From Candidatus Yonathbacteria bacterium RIFOXYC2_FULL_47_9 (lineage in GTDB: Bacteria > Patescibacteriota > Minisyncoccia > Phycocordibacterales > UBA1550): DNA of 13,096 nt. The translations under genes and the position numbers were made by a program. The notes beneath the pieces were generated by a model. It saw nothing but the letters and a program-made list of their open reading frames with translations, was not told the origin of the DNA and searched no databases. Numbering within the stretch: position 1 is the stretch's first letter; the number at the start of each line of letters is the position of its first letter. Shown piece by piece: positions 1 to 6,087 of this stretch. The DNA is taken from assembly GCA_001825115.1 (NCBI GenBank), contig MHUY01000007.1, positions 23,353 through 36,448 of the forward strand, read 5' to 3'.

Positions 1-938
1 AGGTCTCTGCAACAGTAGAAAAAGCAATTCAAAAAAAGGCATCAGGTAAAGTCATTATTTATAATGCATACAGCGCAGCACCCCAGCGTCTCATTAAGAA
101 TACACGCCTTGAATCTGCTGACCACAAGATATTTCGCATCAACGATTCGGTGGTGGTTCCTGGTGCAAAAGTGGTGTCGGGTAAAGTCACCGAGCCTGGT
201 TTTGTAGAAACTGTTGTGTATGCAGATGCGCCCGGCAAAGAATACAACATTGGCCTTGCAGATTTTACTATCCCTGGATTTAAGGGTGACCCACGATACA
301 GTAAATTCACCGCACGTTCAAAGGCAGACAGTCCGCTTGCGGGAGGGTTTTCAGGTACCGTAAAGGTCCCCACTGATGAGGCTGTCACCGAAGCACAAAA
401 GGGTTTGAAAGAAGAGCTCAAAAAAACTGCAGTAGAAAAAGCACGCGGACAAGTTCCTGACAGCGTTTCATTTTTCCCTGGCAGTATGGTTTTAAAATTT
501 GAGGAAGTACCTCAGGAGCTCTCGGCAGATGAAGCAGCTTCGGTCACGGTGCGTGCAACCGTCTCGGTATTCTTTTTCAACACCGAGCTCCTTACGCAAA
601 AGATTGCCAATGCAGTACTCAAAGAGTATAAGGGAGCCGCACTTACGTTACCCAATATCTCTGAACTCTCGTTTACGTTTCTTGATCCCGTCGATACGAT
701 TGTTCTCGCAGACCTAACCCAGATTCGTTTCCGTCTCGACGGTGAAGCATTGTTCAAGGGGCATGTTGACGAAGGAAAACTTATTGCAGAAATTGCAGGT
801 AAGAGCAAAAAAGACTTTTCTTCAATTATCACCACTCAGAGTAACATCAAAAGGGCTAATGCTGTCGTACGCCCTATGTGGAAGACGTCTTTCCCCGGTG
901 ATATTACAAAGATTTCTGTAGAAATTGTTAATGAATAA
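1..938 (+). CDS. Baseplate-J-like / surface beta-domain protein, 3' part only
   Basis: The reading frame is open from base 3, so the gene starts left of the window and 311 residues are visible. A GTG at 150 is in frame but clearly internal, because conserved-looking sequence (GKVIIYNAYSAAPQRL) precedes it. The visible part contains a beta-rich unit with the motifs VYADAPGKEYNIG and FTIPGFKGDPRY, a helical linker around AQKGLKEELKKTAVEKARG, and a C-terminal region ending in RPMWKTSFPGDITKISVEIV. I recognise this pattern from large Patescibacteria proteins often annotated as baseplate J-like; that assignment is from memory of the family and is tentative. No membrane segment is visible, but the N-terminus, where one would be expected, is missing. 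The gene ends in TAA, 51 bases before infA. Function is unknown; a cell-surface or contractile-apparatus role would be speculation. Confidence 0.5.
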   Translation, partial: VSATVEKAIQKKASGKVIIYNAYSAAPQRLIKNTRLESADHKIFRINDSVVVPGAKVVSGKVTEPGFVETVVYADAPGKEYNIGLADFTIPGFKGDPRYSKFTARSKADSPLAGGFSGTVKVPTDEAVTEAQKGLKEELKKTAVEKARGQVPDSVSFFPGSMVLKFEEVPQELSADEAASVTVRATVSVFFFNTELLTQKIANAVLKEYKGAALTLPNISELSFTFLDPVDTIVLADLTQIRFRLDGEALFKGHVDEGKLIAEIAGKSKKDFSSIITTQSNIKRANAVVRPMWKTSFPGDITKISVEIVNE

Positions 939-949
939 CCGTAAGGTCG

Positions 950-978
950 TTGACGCAACGCAATTATTTTGATATTAT
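950..978 (+). promoter_or_regulatory. Promoter of infA (extended -10)
   Basis: TTGACG (950-955) and TATTAT (973-978) are separated by exactly 17 bases, and a TG dinucleotide at 970-971 forms an extended -10 (TGaTATTAT). The expected transcription start, about 7 bases after the -10, is near 985, leaving only about 5 bases before the infA ATG at 990. This suggests a near-leaderless mRNA. No Shine-Dalgarno sequence is present. Confidence 0.6.
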
Positions 979-989
979 AAATATTCGCA

Positions 990-1202
990 ATGGCAGAAAC
1001 AAAAGAGGAATTAGTGCAAGGGGAGATAATTGAAGCGCTTCCGAGCGCTATGTTTCGCGTCGAGTTTCCGGACGGACAGGTGATTCTCTCTTATCTTGCC
1101 GGCAAAATGCGCCTTCATCGCATCAAAGTTTTGATCGGTGACCGGGTAATGGTTAAACTAGACCCCTACGGCGGCAAGGGACGCATCGTTAAACGCCTTT
1201 AG
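990..1202 (+). CDS. infA: Translation initiation factor IF-1
   Basis: This 70-residue protein is a single OB-fold that binds the A site of the 30S subunit during initiation. Family hallmarks are GEIIEALPSAMFRVEF near the N-terminus, LAGKMRLHRIKVLIGDRVMVKLDPY in the middle, and the closing KGRIVKRL. Its length matches the usual 71-72 residues. The ATG at 990 is chosen because it gives the canonical family N-terminus and follows the promoter directly. The gene stands apart from the rest of the ribosomal block: it has its own promoter and is followed by a 220-base gap with another promoter. In many bacteria infA and rpmJ are adjacent. The stop is TAG. Confidence 0.96.
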   Translation: MAETKEELVQGEIIEALPSAMFRVEFPDGQVILSYLAGKMRLHRIKVLIGDRVMVKLDPYGGKGRIVKRL

Positions 1203-1280
1203 TTAAAAGGTGTTTTGACCACTTTTGGAGTCTTTAAAGAGGGATTAAAAGGTAATTATTCGAGATTCACAAGACTGGGC

Positions 1281-1309
1281 TTGCATTTAATTTCAAAATG
1301 CGATATAAT
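1281..1309 (+). promoter_or_regulatory. Main promoter of the rpmJ-rpsM-rpsK-rpsD operon
   Basis: TTGCAT (1281-1286) and a perfect TATAAT (1304-1309) are separated by 17 bases. The expected start is near 1316, giving a leader of about 107 bases before rpmJ. This is the strongest sigma70-type promoter in the window. The same TTGCATTTA string occurs at the -35 of the likely rpoA promoter. Confidence 0.72.
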
Positions 1310-1356
1310 AGCCGAATCGTTTTGATTTCAGATTCTCTGTTGTTACACGGTAATTA

Positions 1357-1384
1357 CCTAGGCGTTGCTAAGCAATTGTCTAGG
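1357..1384 (+). promoter_or_regulatory. Leader hairpin upstream of rpmJ
   Basis: The arms 1357-1368 and 1372-1384 pair as CCTAG/CTAGG, then G-U, C-G and G-U, one bulged U (1376), then TTGC/GCAA, closed by a three-base TAA loop. That is 12 pairs with one bulge. No U-tract follows, so it is not a simple terminator. It sits in the leader of a ribosomal-protein operon, where autoregulatory protein-binding structures are known in other bacteria (for example S4 on the E. coli alpha operon). The GGTAATTACC palindrome at 1349-1358 overlaps its first two bases and could compete with it. The regulatory role is inferred. Confidence 0.5.
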
Positions 1385-1393
1385 CAAAATTAG

Positions 1394-1426
1394 ATGACGA
1401 TAGAGAGTTTTTGTTATAAATTATGA
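1394..1426 (+). CDS. Possible 10-codon leader ORF overlapping rpmJ start
   Basis: ATG at 1394 opens a frame encoding MTIESFCYKL that stops at TGA 1424-1426. The stop overlaps the rpmJ start (ATG 1423-1425) as ATGA, the classic arrangement for translational coupling. The only SD-like bases (AGG at 1382-1384) lie nine bases upstream and inside the 3' arm of the leader hairpin. It may be a chance ORF: it is very short and would be the only TGA stop here. Confidence 0.25.
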   Translation: MTIESFCYKL

Positions 1427-1536
1427 AAGTACGAGCATCAGTAAAGAAAATTTGTGTGAAATGCAAGACGGTTAAACGCGGTGACCGTATTCGTGTTATC
1501 TGCGAGGATCCTCGCCACAAACAACGCCAGGGCTAA
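1423..1536 (+). CDS. rpmJ: 50S ribosomal protein L36 (bL36)
   Basis: This 37-residue protein begins MKVRASVKKICVKCK and ends RHKQRQG. It is a zinc-ribbon protein of the large subunit. The expected metal ligands are visible: C11 and C14 (CVKC), C27 (VIC) and H32 (PRH). Its length matches the C+ form of the family. The gene is the first clear cistron after the leader and promoter at 1281-1309, and is followed 29 bases later by rpsM, the usual neighbour. No Shine-Dalgarno sequence precedes it, and the upstream sequence is AT-rich. It ends in tandem in-frame stops, TAA TAA. Confidence 0.95.
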   Translation: MKVRASVKKICVKCKTVKRGDRIRVICEDPRHKQRQG

Positions 1537-1565
1537 TAAACATTGAAGTAAGATTTAAATTATTT

Positions 1566-1946
1566 ATGCGTATTCTAGGAGTTACTATACCAGATGAAAA
1601 GAGATTGGAGATAAGCCTGACGGCGGTGTACGGTATTGGCCGTCCTCGCGCAAAGGAGATCCTCGATAACGTAGGAATTGAGCACGGCAAGCGCGCGAAA
1701 GATTTGACCCCTGACGAAGAGGCAAAGATTCGTAAGGTTGTCGAAGATTTCACTCTCGAGGGAGACCTCAAGCGCGAAATATCAACCTCGATCAAGCGTC
1801 TCAAGGACATCAAGGCTTATCGCGGAACACGCCATGCCAAGAAACTCCCTGCTCGCGGTCAGCGCACCAAGACAAACTCGCGTACGGTACGCGGTAATGT
1901 CCGCAAGACTATGGGCTCGGGTCGTCGTAAAGCTGACAAGAAGTAA
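1566..1946 (+). CDS. rpsM: 30S ribosomal protein S13 (uS13)
   Basis: This protein has 126 residues, within the family range. S13 sits in the head of the small subunit and contacts the P-site tRNA and the 50S through its bridge. The N-terminus RILGVTIPDEKRLEISLT and the following VYGIGRPRAKEIL form the conserved H2TH region (about residues 9-33). The C-terminal basic tail carries the signature RGQRTKTNSRT at 97-107. The usual leading Ala-Arg-Ile is shortened to Met-Arg-Ile. ATG 1566 is preferred because it gives this conserved start. No Shine-Dalgarno sequence is present. The gene lies between rpmJ and rpsK, the standard alpha-operon order. Confidence 0.96.
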   Translation: MRILGVTIPDEKRLEISLTAVYGIGRPRAKEILDNVGIEHGKRAKDLTPDEEAKIRKVVEDFTLEGDLKREISTSIKRLKDIKAYRGTRHAKKLPARGQRTKTNSRTVRGNVRKTMGSGRRKADKK

Positions 1947-1973
1947 AAAGACTGAAAACGAAACACCACTACT

Positions 1974-2408
1974 ATGGGTAAAAAACGAATTATTAAAAAA
2001 GAAGGACAGAGTGTTGACCAGGGATTAGTATCTCGCGCTCTTAGTCGTACTGCAAAGAAGAAGCATGTTGCAGGAACACTCTATGTTCAGTCAACTTACA
2101 ACAACACCAAGGTGGTGCTTGCTGACAAGGTTGGTAATGCACTCATCTGGTCATCGTCTGGATCTCTAGGATTCAAAGGTGCTAAGAAGGGGACACCTTT
2201 CGCAGCGGCAAAAGTTGGCGAGCTCGTAGGAGAAAAGGCTGCTATGATTGGTATGAAAGAGGTAGATGTTGTTGTTAAGGGTGTGGGTGCAGGACGCGAG
2301 AGCTCGATCCGTGCCTTTAATTCAAAAGGTATCGACATCACATTGATTCGTGATGTGACACCGGTTCCTCACAACGGACCAAAGCCAAAGAAGCCACGTA
2401 AGATTTAA
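1974..2408 (+). CDS. rpsK: 30S ribosomal protein S11 (uS11)
   Basis: S11 lines the platform of the small subunit near the E site. At 144 residues it is somewhat longer than the usual 129 or so, because of a basic N-terminal extension (about residues 1-30, with KKRIIKKE and RTAKKKH). The core begins at about GTLYVQSTYNNTKV (34-47). Hallmarks are IWSSSGSLGFKGAKKGTPFAA (58-78), VKGVGAGRESSIRAF (101-115) and the C-terminus IRDVTPVPHNGPKPKKPRKI. The gene is 27 bases after rpsM with no Shine-Dalgarno sequence, and 22 bases before rpsD. It is part of the alpha operon. Confidence 0.96.
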   Translation: MGKKRIIKKEGQSVDQGLVSRALSRTAKKKHVAGTLYVQSTYNNTKVVLADKVGNALIWSSSGSLGFKGAKKGTPFAAAKVGELVGEKAAMIGMKEVDVVVKGVGAGRESSIRAFNSKGIDITLIRDVTPVPHNGPKPKKPRKI

Positions 2409-2430
2409 TTATTGTTTTTAGTATTTGCAT

Positions 2431-3063
2431 ATGATCAACGACCAGAAATGTAAAAAATGTCGCCGCGCCGGCGAAAAACTCTTCCTTAAAGGGGAGCGTT
2501 GTTTTACGCCTAAATGTGCGATCGAGCGCAAGCCATATCCACCAGGACGTCTTCTTTCTGAAAAGAAGCATCGCTCGAGTGTTACTGAATACGGTATACA
2601 GCTTCGTGAAAAACAAAAGGTTCGCAACACATACCGTGTAAGCGAGAAGCAGTTTGGTAACTATATCAAAGAAGCTTCTGGCAAGCAGGGAATGAGTCCT
2701 GCAGAGTATCTTTTTGAGGCTCTTGAGTCACGTCTCGACAATGCAGTATTTCGTAATGGATTTGCAAGCTCACGTTCGCTTGCTCGCCAGATGGTTGCGC
2801 ACGGACATATTACCGTCAATGGTCGCCGTACTGATATTCCATCACGTAGACTTGCTATCGGCGACGTATTAGCGATTCGCCCAGGAAGCAAAGATTCAAA
2901 ACTTTTTGAAGGTCTTGCAGAAAAATTGAAGACCCTTACCGTACCAACCTGGTTCAAGGTTGACGCTGAGAAGATGACCGTAATCTTCCAGGGTAAGCCA
3001 AAGGCTGTTCAAGGGAGTCACACGTTCAATCTTACGTCCGTCGTTGAATTTTATAGCCGATAG
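2431..3063 (+). CDS. rpsD: 30S ribosomal protein S4 (uS4), zinc-binding form
   Basis: This 210-residue protein starts a bacterial 30S assembly nucleus and in several bacteria represses its own operon. The N-terminus carries a C7-x2-C10 ... C24-x4-C29 set, the zinc-binding C+ form seen in Thermus S4, inside CKKCRRAGEKLFLKGERC. Then come YPPGR, LREKQKVRNTYRVSEKQF, the S4 RNA-binding domain (LESRLDNAVFRNGFASSRS through HITVNGRRTDIPSRR, about 90-140) and the terminal VVEFYSR. ATG 2431 is chosen over the in-frame TTG two codons upstream (2425), which would add only MH. The usual QHG after YPPG is replaced by RLL. It is a candidate ligand for the leader hairpin at 1357-1384, though this is untested. 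The stop is TAG. Confidence 0.96.
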   Translation: MINDQKCKKCRRAGEKLFLKGERCFTPKCAIERKPYPPGRLLSEKKHRSSVTEYGIQLREKQKVRNTYRVSEKQFGNYIKEASGKQGMSPAEYLFEALESRLDNAVFRNGFASSRSLARQMVAHGHITVNGRRTDIPSRRLAIGDVLAIRPGSKDSKLFEGLAEKLKTLTVPTWFKVDAEKMTVIFQGKPKAVQGSHTFNLTSVVEFYSR

Positions 3064-3079
3064 AGGGAACGATAAGCGT

Positions 3080-3108
3080 TTGCATTTATCAAGAATATAA
3101 TGTATAGT
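3080..3108 (+). promoter_or_regulatory. Likely internal promoter for rpoA
   Basis: TTGCAT (3080-3085) and TATAGT (3103-3108) are 17 bases apart in the 68-base rpsD-rpoA gap. An overlapping TATAAT at 3096-3101 has a better hexamer but only a 10-base spacer from this -35. The -35 context TTGCATTTA is identical to that of the rpmJ promoter. Expected start is near 3115, about 17 bases before the rpoA ATG. Confidence 0.45.
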
Positions 3109-3131
3109 TTCATCGTCTAATTTACATCACT

Positions 3132-4097
3132 ATGCTCGACTACAACATCACATTGCCATCGAAACCGAAAGTTCTCTCAGAGGACGCTTTTAAGGGAACT
3201 TACGAGATCGAAGGTCTTTACCCTGGGTACGGTCACACGCTTGGCAACTCACTCCGCCGTATTATTTTGTCGTCTCTTTTGGGCGCAGCTATCACTACGG
3301 TAAAGATCGAAGGTGCTTCACATGAGTTCTCGACACTCGAAGGGGTTAAAGAAGATGTGATCACTATTTTGCTTAATTTGAAAAAGACGCGCTTTAAGCT
3401 TTCTACTATGGAACCACAGACGGTTACCCTTACGGTTAAAGGCGCAAAAGCAGCGACTGCTGGAGATATCACTGTTTCAGGACAGGTAGAAGTTTTGAAC
3501 CCAGAGCTCCATATTGCAACCCTTACCGACAAAAACGCAAGCCTTACTATCGAGATGGTGGTAACTAAAGGTTTTGGTTATGTTGCAAAGGAGGTGCACC
3601 AGAAAGAAAAGGTAGATATTGGTACCATCGCCCTCGATGCTATCTTTACCCCTATTCGCCGCGTAAACTACGAAGTAGACAACATGCGTGTTGGTGATCG
3701 TACCGACTACAACCGTTTGAAGCTCACGGTAGAGACTGACGGTACTATTGCTCCACGTCGCGCCCTCGAGTCATCGATCGAGATCATGATCAATCAGCTC
3801 AAGGCAGTGATTGGTTTCGTAGAGAAAAAAGAAGTTGAGGAGATTGCAGAGGAAGAAGCAGCTGAAAGGCCTGCAAAGAAAGAATCAGTAGATAGCGAGT
3901 TCTTGAAGACTCGCATCGAGAACCTCGACCTCTCAACACGTACCAACAACGCACTCGCTGGGGCAAACATTCGCACCGTGGGCGGCCTCGCACGCAAGAC
4001 CGAAGAAGATCTCCTCGAGATTGACGGTCTCGGCGACAAGGGTATTCAGGAGATCAAGCGCGCACTCAGCGTGCACAGTATCACCCTCAAGGATTAA
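3132..4097 (+). CDS. rpoA: DNA-directed RNA polymerase subunit alpha
   Basis: This 321-residue protein provides the dimer scaffold for RNA polymerase assembly and contacts UP elements and activators through its C-terminal domain. The N-terminal domain shows the signature PGYGHTLGNSLRRIILSSL (about 31-49) and later RVNYEVDNMRVGDRTDYNRL. An acidic, Ala/Glu-rich linker (about 232-250) leads to the alpha-CTD, with LDLSTRTNNALAGANIRTV, TEEDLLEIDGLGDKGIQEI and a helix-hairpin-helix. Both domains are complete and the length is close to the usual 310-330. ATG 3132 gives the standard start. It lies between rpsD and rplQ as in most bacteria, but probably has its own promoter at 3080-3108. Confidence 0.97.
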   Translation: MLDYNITLPSKPKVLSEDAFKGTYEIEGLYPGYGHTLGNSLRRIILSSLLGAAITTVKIEGASHEFSTLEGVKEDVITILLNLKKTRFKLSTMEPQTVTLTVKGAKAATAGDITVSGQVEVLNPELHIATLTDKNASLTIEMVVTKGFGYVAKEVHQKEKVDIGTIALDAIFTPIRRVNYEVDNMRVGDRTDYNRLKLTVETDGTIAPRRALESSIEIMINQLKAVIGFVEKKEVEEIAEEEAAERPAKKESVDSEFLKTRIENLDLSTRTNNALAGANIRTVGGLARKTEEDLLEIDGLGDKGIQEIKRALSVHSITLKD

Positions 4098-4120
4098 TCG
4101 AAAGACTTTAGAAGACCATT

Positions 4121-4483
4121 ATGAAACATCACAAGGCGATTAGAAAATTTGGACGAGATCACGCAGGACGCATTGCGCTCCTTCGCTCTCTTGCTCTTGC
4201 ACTCATCACTGAGGAGCATATCAAGACGACCGAAGCACGCGCAAAGGAGCTCCGCCCATTCATCGAGAGCTTGGTGACTAAGGGTCGTGTAGGCGATATT
4301 GCTTCACGCCGTTTGATCATCTCACGCCTTGGTGGTGTTTCTGGTGAGGCTGGTGCAAAAAAGATCATTGATGAGATTGCACCTCGCTACATGGAGCGCC
4401 CAGGTGGGTACACCCGTGTTATGAAGCTTCCTCGTCGTGGGGGCGATGCCAGCAAGATGGCAATAATTGAATTTGTCAGCTAA
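4121..4483 (+). CDS. rplQ: 50S ribosomal protein L17 (bL17)
   Basis: This 120-residue protein is a bacterial-specific large-subunit protein near the exit tunnel. It opens MKHHKAIRKFGRDHAGRIAL, matching the family's basic N-terminal start (usually MRHRK...LNR...HR). The helix with EHIKTTEARAKELRPFIESLVT is the most conserved segment. The C-terminus, YTRVMKLPRRGGDASKMAIIEFV, is the standard end. It is 23 bases after rpoA and 19 bases before rplM. A weak AGAAG lies about seven bases before the ATG, but no real Shine-Dalgarno sequence. Composition is like its neighbours. Confidence 0.95.
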   Translation: MKHHKAIRKFGRDHAGRIALLRSLALALITEEHIKTTEARAKELRPFIESLVTKGRVGDIASRRLIISRLGGVSGEAGAKKIIDEIAPRYMERPGGYTRVMKLPRRGGDASKMAIIEFVS

Positions 4484-4502
4484 GAGCTGATCTACTGGGA
4501 AT

Positions 4503-4856
4503 ATGACTACTATGACACACAAAATTGACGCACAAGGAAAATCCGTAGGACGCATTGCTACCGAGGCAGCAAGCGTGCTTATGGGGAAAACATCTCCTGC
4601 ATTTCAAAAGCACCTCGTTGCAGACGTACAGGTGGTTATTGAGAATGCCTCAAAGGCAGCTATCGCGCCTACCAAACTTGGCGAGGTACACTCAAAACGC
4701 TACTCAGGCTACCCTGGTGGCCTCAAGGAGCGCACCGTTGCACAGACCATCGAGAAGAAAGGTTTCAGCGAAGTCTTTATCCGTGCCATCGAGCGTATGA
4801 TCCCTCGTAACCGCCTCCACAAACCGCGTATGAAGCGTTTGACAATAAACGATTAA
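4503..4856 (+). CDS. rplM: 50S ribosomal protein L13 (uL13), short form
   Basis: This protein is only 117 residues against about 142 in E. coli. It starts almost directly at the core (HKIDAQGKSVGRIATEAA, residues 6-23) and lacks the usual N-terminal segment with RxWYVVDA. It also ends soon after RNRLHKPRMKRLTIND, without the usual C-terminal tail. Core features remain: VIENASK, RYSGYPGGLKERT and the IERMIPRNRL helix. I recall short L13 proteins of this kind from Patescibacteria. ATG 4503 is used; ATG 4512, three codons later, is equally possible. It lies between rplQ and rpsI, and the rplM-rpsI pair is universal. It ends in tandem TAA TAA. Confidence 0.94.
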   Translation: MTTMTHKIDAQGKSVGRIATEAASVLMGKTSPAFQKHLVADVQVVIENASKAAIAPTKLGEVHSKRYSGYPGGLKERTVAQTIEKKGFSEVFIRAIERMIPRNRLHKPRMKRLTIND

Positions 4857-4864
4857 TAAATTTT

Positions 4865-5329
4865 ATGACGACAGCAGAAAAGACAACAGAAGAGGTAAAG
4901 ACAGTAGCTCACAAGGCACCTGCAGCAAAGAAAGTAGCTAACCGCTACATTGAGGCTGTTGGTCGTCGCAAGACATCAACTGCACGCGTTCGTATTACGG
5001 AAGCTACCAAAGAAAGTGTTACCGTAAACGACAAGGATGTACCTACGTATTTCGTTACGCTTGAACTTCAAAAGATCGTCAGCGAGGCGATTGAGAAATC
5101 AAAGGTAGCCGGAAAGTTCCTCATTTCAGTACATGTAGTAGGTGGAGGTATCCACTCACAGGCAGAGGCACTTCGCCACGGACTCTCACGCGCCCTCGTG
5201 AAGTTTGACGAAGAGACCAGAGGTCGTTTGAAGAAGCTCGGTTTCCTCAAGCGTGATCCACGTATGAAGGAGCGCCGCAAGTTTGGTCTCAAGAAAGCAC
5301 GTAAAGCCCCACAGTGGAGTAAACGTTAA
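4865..5329 (+). CDS. rpsI: 30S ribosomal protein S9 (uS9)
   Basis: S9 reaches into the decoding region with its C-terminal tail, whose last Lys-Arg contacts the P-site tRNA. That tail is present: RKAPQWSKR. The protein has 154 residues, longer than the usual 130 or so, because of an N-terminal Ala/Lys/Thr-rich extension (about 1-26). The core starts at YIEAVGRRKTSTARVRI (28-44) and contains VVGGGIHSQAEALRHGLSRAL and FLKRDPRMKERRKFGLKKAR. The start at ATG 4865, eight bases after the rplM stop, has no Shine-Dalgarno sequence, so a later start that removes part of the extension cannot be excluded, although no in-frame ATG precedes the core. It is the last gene before the terminator. Confidence 0.95.
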   Translation: MTTAEKTTEEVKTVAHKAPAAKKVANRYIEAVGRRKTSTARVRITEATKESVTVNDKDVPTYFVTLELQKIVSEAIEKSKVAGKFLISVHVVGGGIHSQAEALRHGLSRALVKFDEETRGRLKKLGFLKRDPRMKERRKFGLKKARKAPQWSKR

Positions 5330-5346
5330 TCGATACAATTATATTG

Positions 5347-5397
5347 TTCAAACAAAAGGGGCGATCATTCAAAATGACTTCGCCCTTTTTGTTTGAA
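5347..5397 (+). terminator. Intrinsic terminator after rpsI
   Basis: TTCAAACAAAAGGGGCG (5347-5363) pairs with CGCCCTTTTTGTTTGAA (5381-5397): 17 pairs including one G-U. The loop holds a further small stem, TCATT/AATGA around CAA. The A-rich left arm and T-rich right arm mean it could act in both directions. It ends the ribosomal-protein block. Confidence 0.88.
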
Positions 5398-5416
5398 GGG
5401 GGAAATGTGATAGGAT
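5389..5416 (+). promoter_or_regulatory. Likely grpE promoter (extended -10)
   Basis: TGaTAGGAT (TG at 5408-5409, hexamer 5411-5416) is an extended -10, with TTGTTT at 5389-5394 as a weak -35 (16-base spacer) inside the terminator. The -10 ends 11 bases before the grpE ATG, as at infA and dnaJ, implying a leader of about five bases. AGGA at 5412-5415 could instead be read as a distant Shine-Dalgarno. No CIRCE repeat is present. Confidence 0.35.
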
Positions 5417-5427
5417 AAGAATCTGAT

Positions 5428-6045
5428 ATGACAGACACCAACAACGACGAATTGAATACAAAAGAAGGTGAGCACATCACGCTTGATGAGGCGCTTGACA
5501 CGAGTAATGATACTCAGTATAGTGATGACGTCCAATTTGAAAGCGTGGACGAAAGCGAGAATATTGCCGCTACGGTAAAGAAACTTCGCGAGAAATTACG
5601 CATCTGTGAGCAAGAAAAAAAAGACAATCTCGACGGATGGCAACGAATGCGCGCAGACTTTGCAAACGCTCGCAAAGAAGAGGAAACGAGGCGTGGCGAT
5701 ATGATAAAGTTTGCATCGGAGGGACTCGTAGAAGACATGCTCCCTGTGCTCGATAGCTTCTCGATGGCATTTGCTAACAAAGAAGCCTGGGAGAAAGTAG
5801 ATGCAAGCTGGCGTAAGGGCGTCGAGTATATCTACACACAAATGTTCTCGGTTCTTGAATCACGTGGTCTTTCTGAAATCGGTGTGGTGGGTGAAAAGAT
5901 TGATCCGCGTATGCATATCGCGATGGAAGGAGTCCCTACTGATGAAAGCAACGTGGATACCGTTGTTGAGGTGGTACAAAAAGGTTATCGCCTCCACAAC
6001 AAAGTCATCCGCCCTGCAAAAGTAAAGGCAGGTGTTCAAAAATAA
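5428..6045 (+). CDS. grpE: Nucleotide exchange factor GrpE (Hsp70 co-chaperone)
   Basis: GrpE opens the DnaK nucleotide cleft to release ADP, resetting the chaperone cycle in the cytoplasm. The 205 residues show an acidic, disordered-looking N-terminus (1-45), a long coiled-coil helix (about 46-95) with WQRMRADFANARKEEE, the family's ADFxNxRKR-type motif, then the helical bundle EDMLPVLDSFSMAF. The C-terminal beta domain (about 145-203) has IDPRMHIAMEGVP and VVEVVQKGYRLHNKVIRPAKVKAG, both hallmark segments. It follows the terminator and directly precedes dnaK with a 42-base gap. No hrcA gene lies in front. ATG 5428 is the first start in frame after a likely promoter. Confidence 0.95.
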   Translation: MTDTNNDELNTKEGEHITLDEALDTSNDTQYSDDVQFESVDESENIAATVKKLREKLRICEQEKKDNLDGWQRMRADFANARKEEETRRGDMIKFASEGLVEDMLPVLDSFSMAFANKEAWEKVDASWRKGVEYIYTQMFSVLESRGLSEIGVVGEKIDPRMHIAMEGVPTDESNVDTVVEVVQKGYRLHNKVIRPAKVKAGVQK

Positions 6046-6087
6046 ATTGTGTCGAACATTAAAAATAACTAACAAACAAAAAATACT

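Noticed and set aside
1204..1228. Possible terminator after infA (AAAA, GTG/CAC, TTTT)
   Set aside because: The stem is only seven pairs with a bulge, and the T-tract is four bases within the stem; too weak to call.
2425..2430. TTG start for rpsD two codons upstream
   Set aside because: It adds only MH; the ATG at 2431 is adjacent and a better initiator.
6047..6075. Possible dnaK promoter TTGTGT-17-TAACAA
   Set aside because: The -10 matches poorly and dnaK follows grpE by only 42 bases, so cotranscription explains it better.
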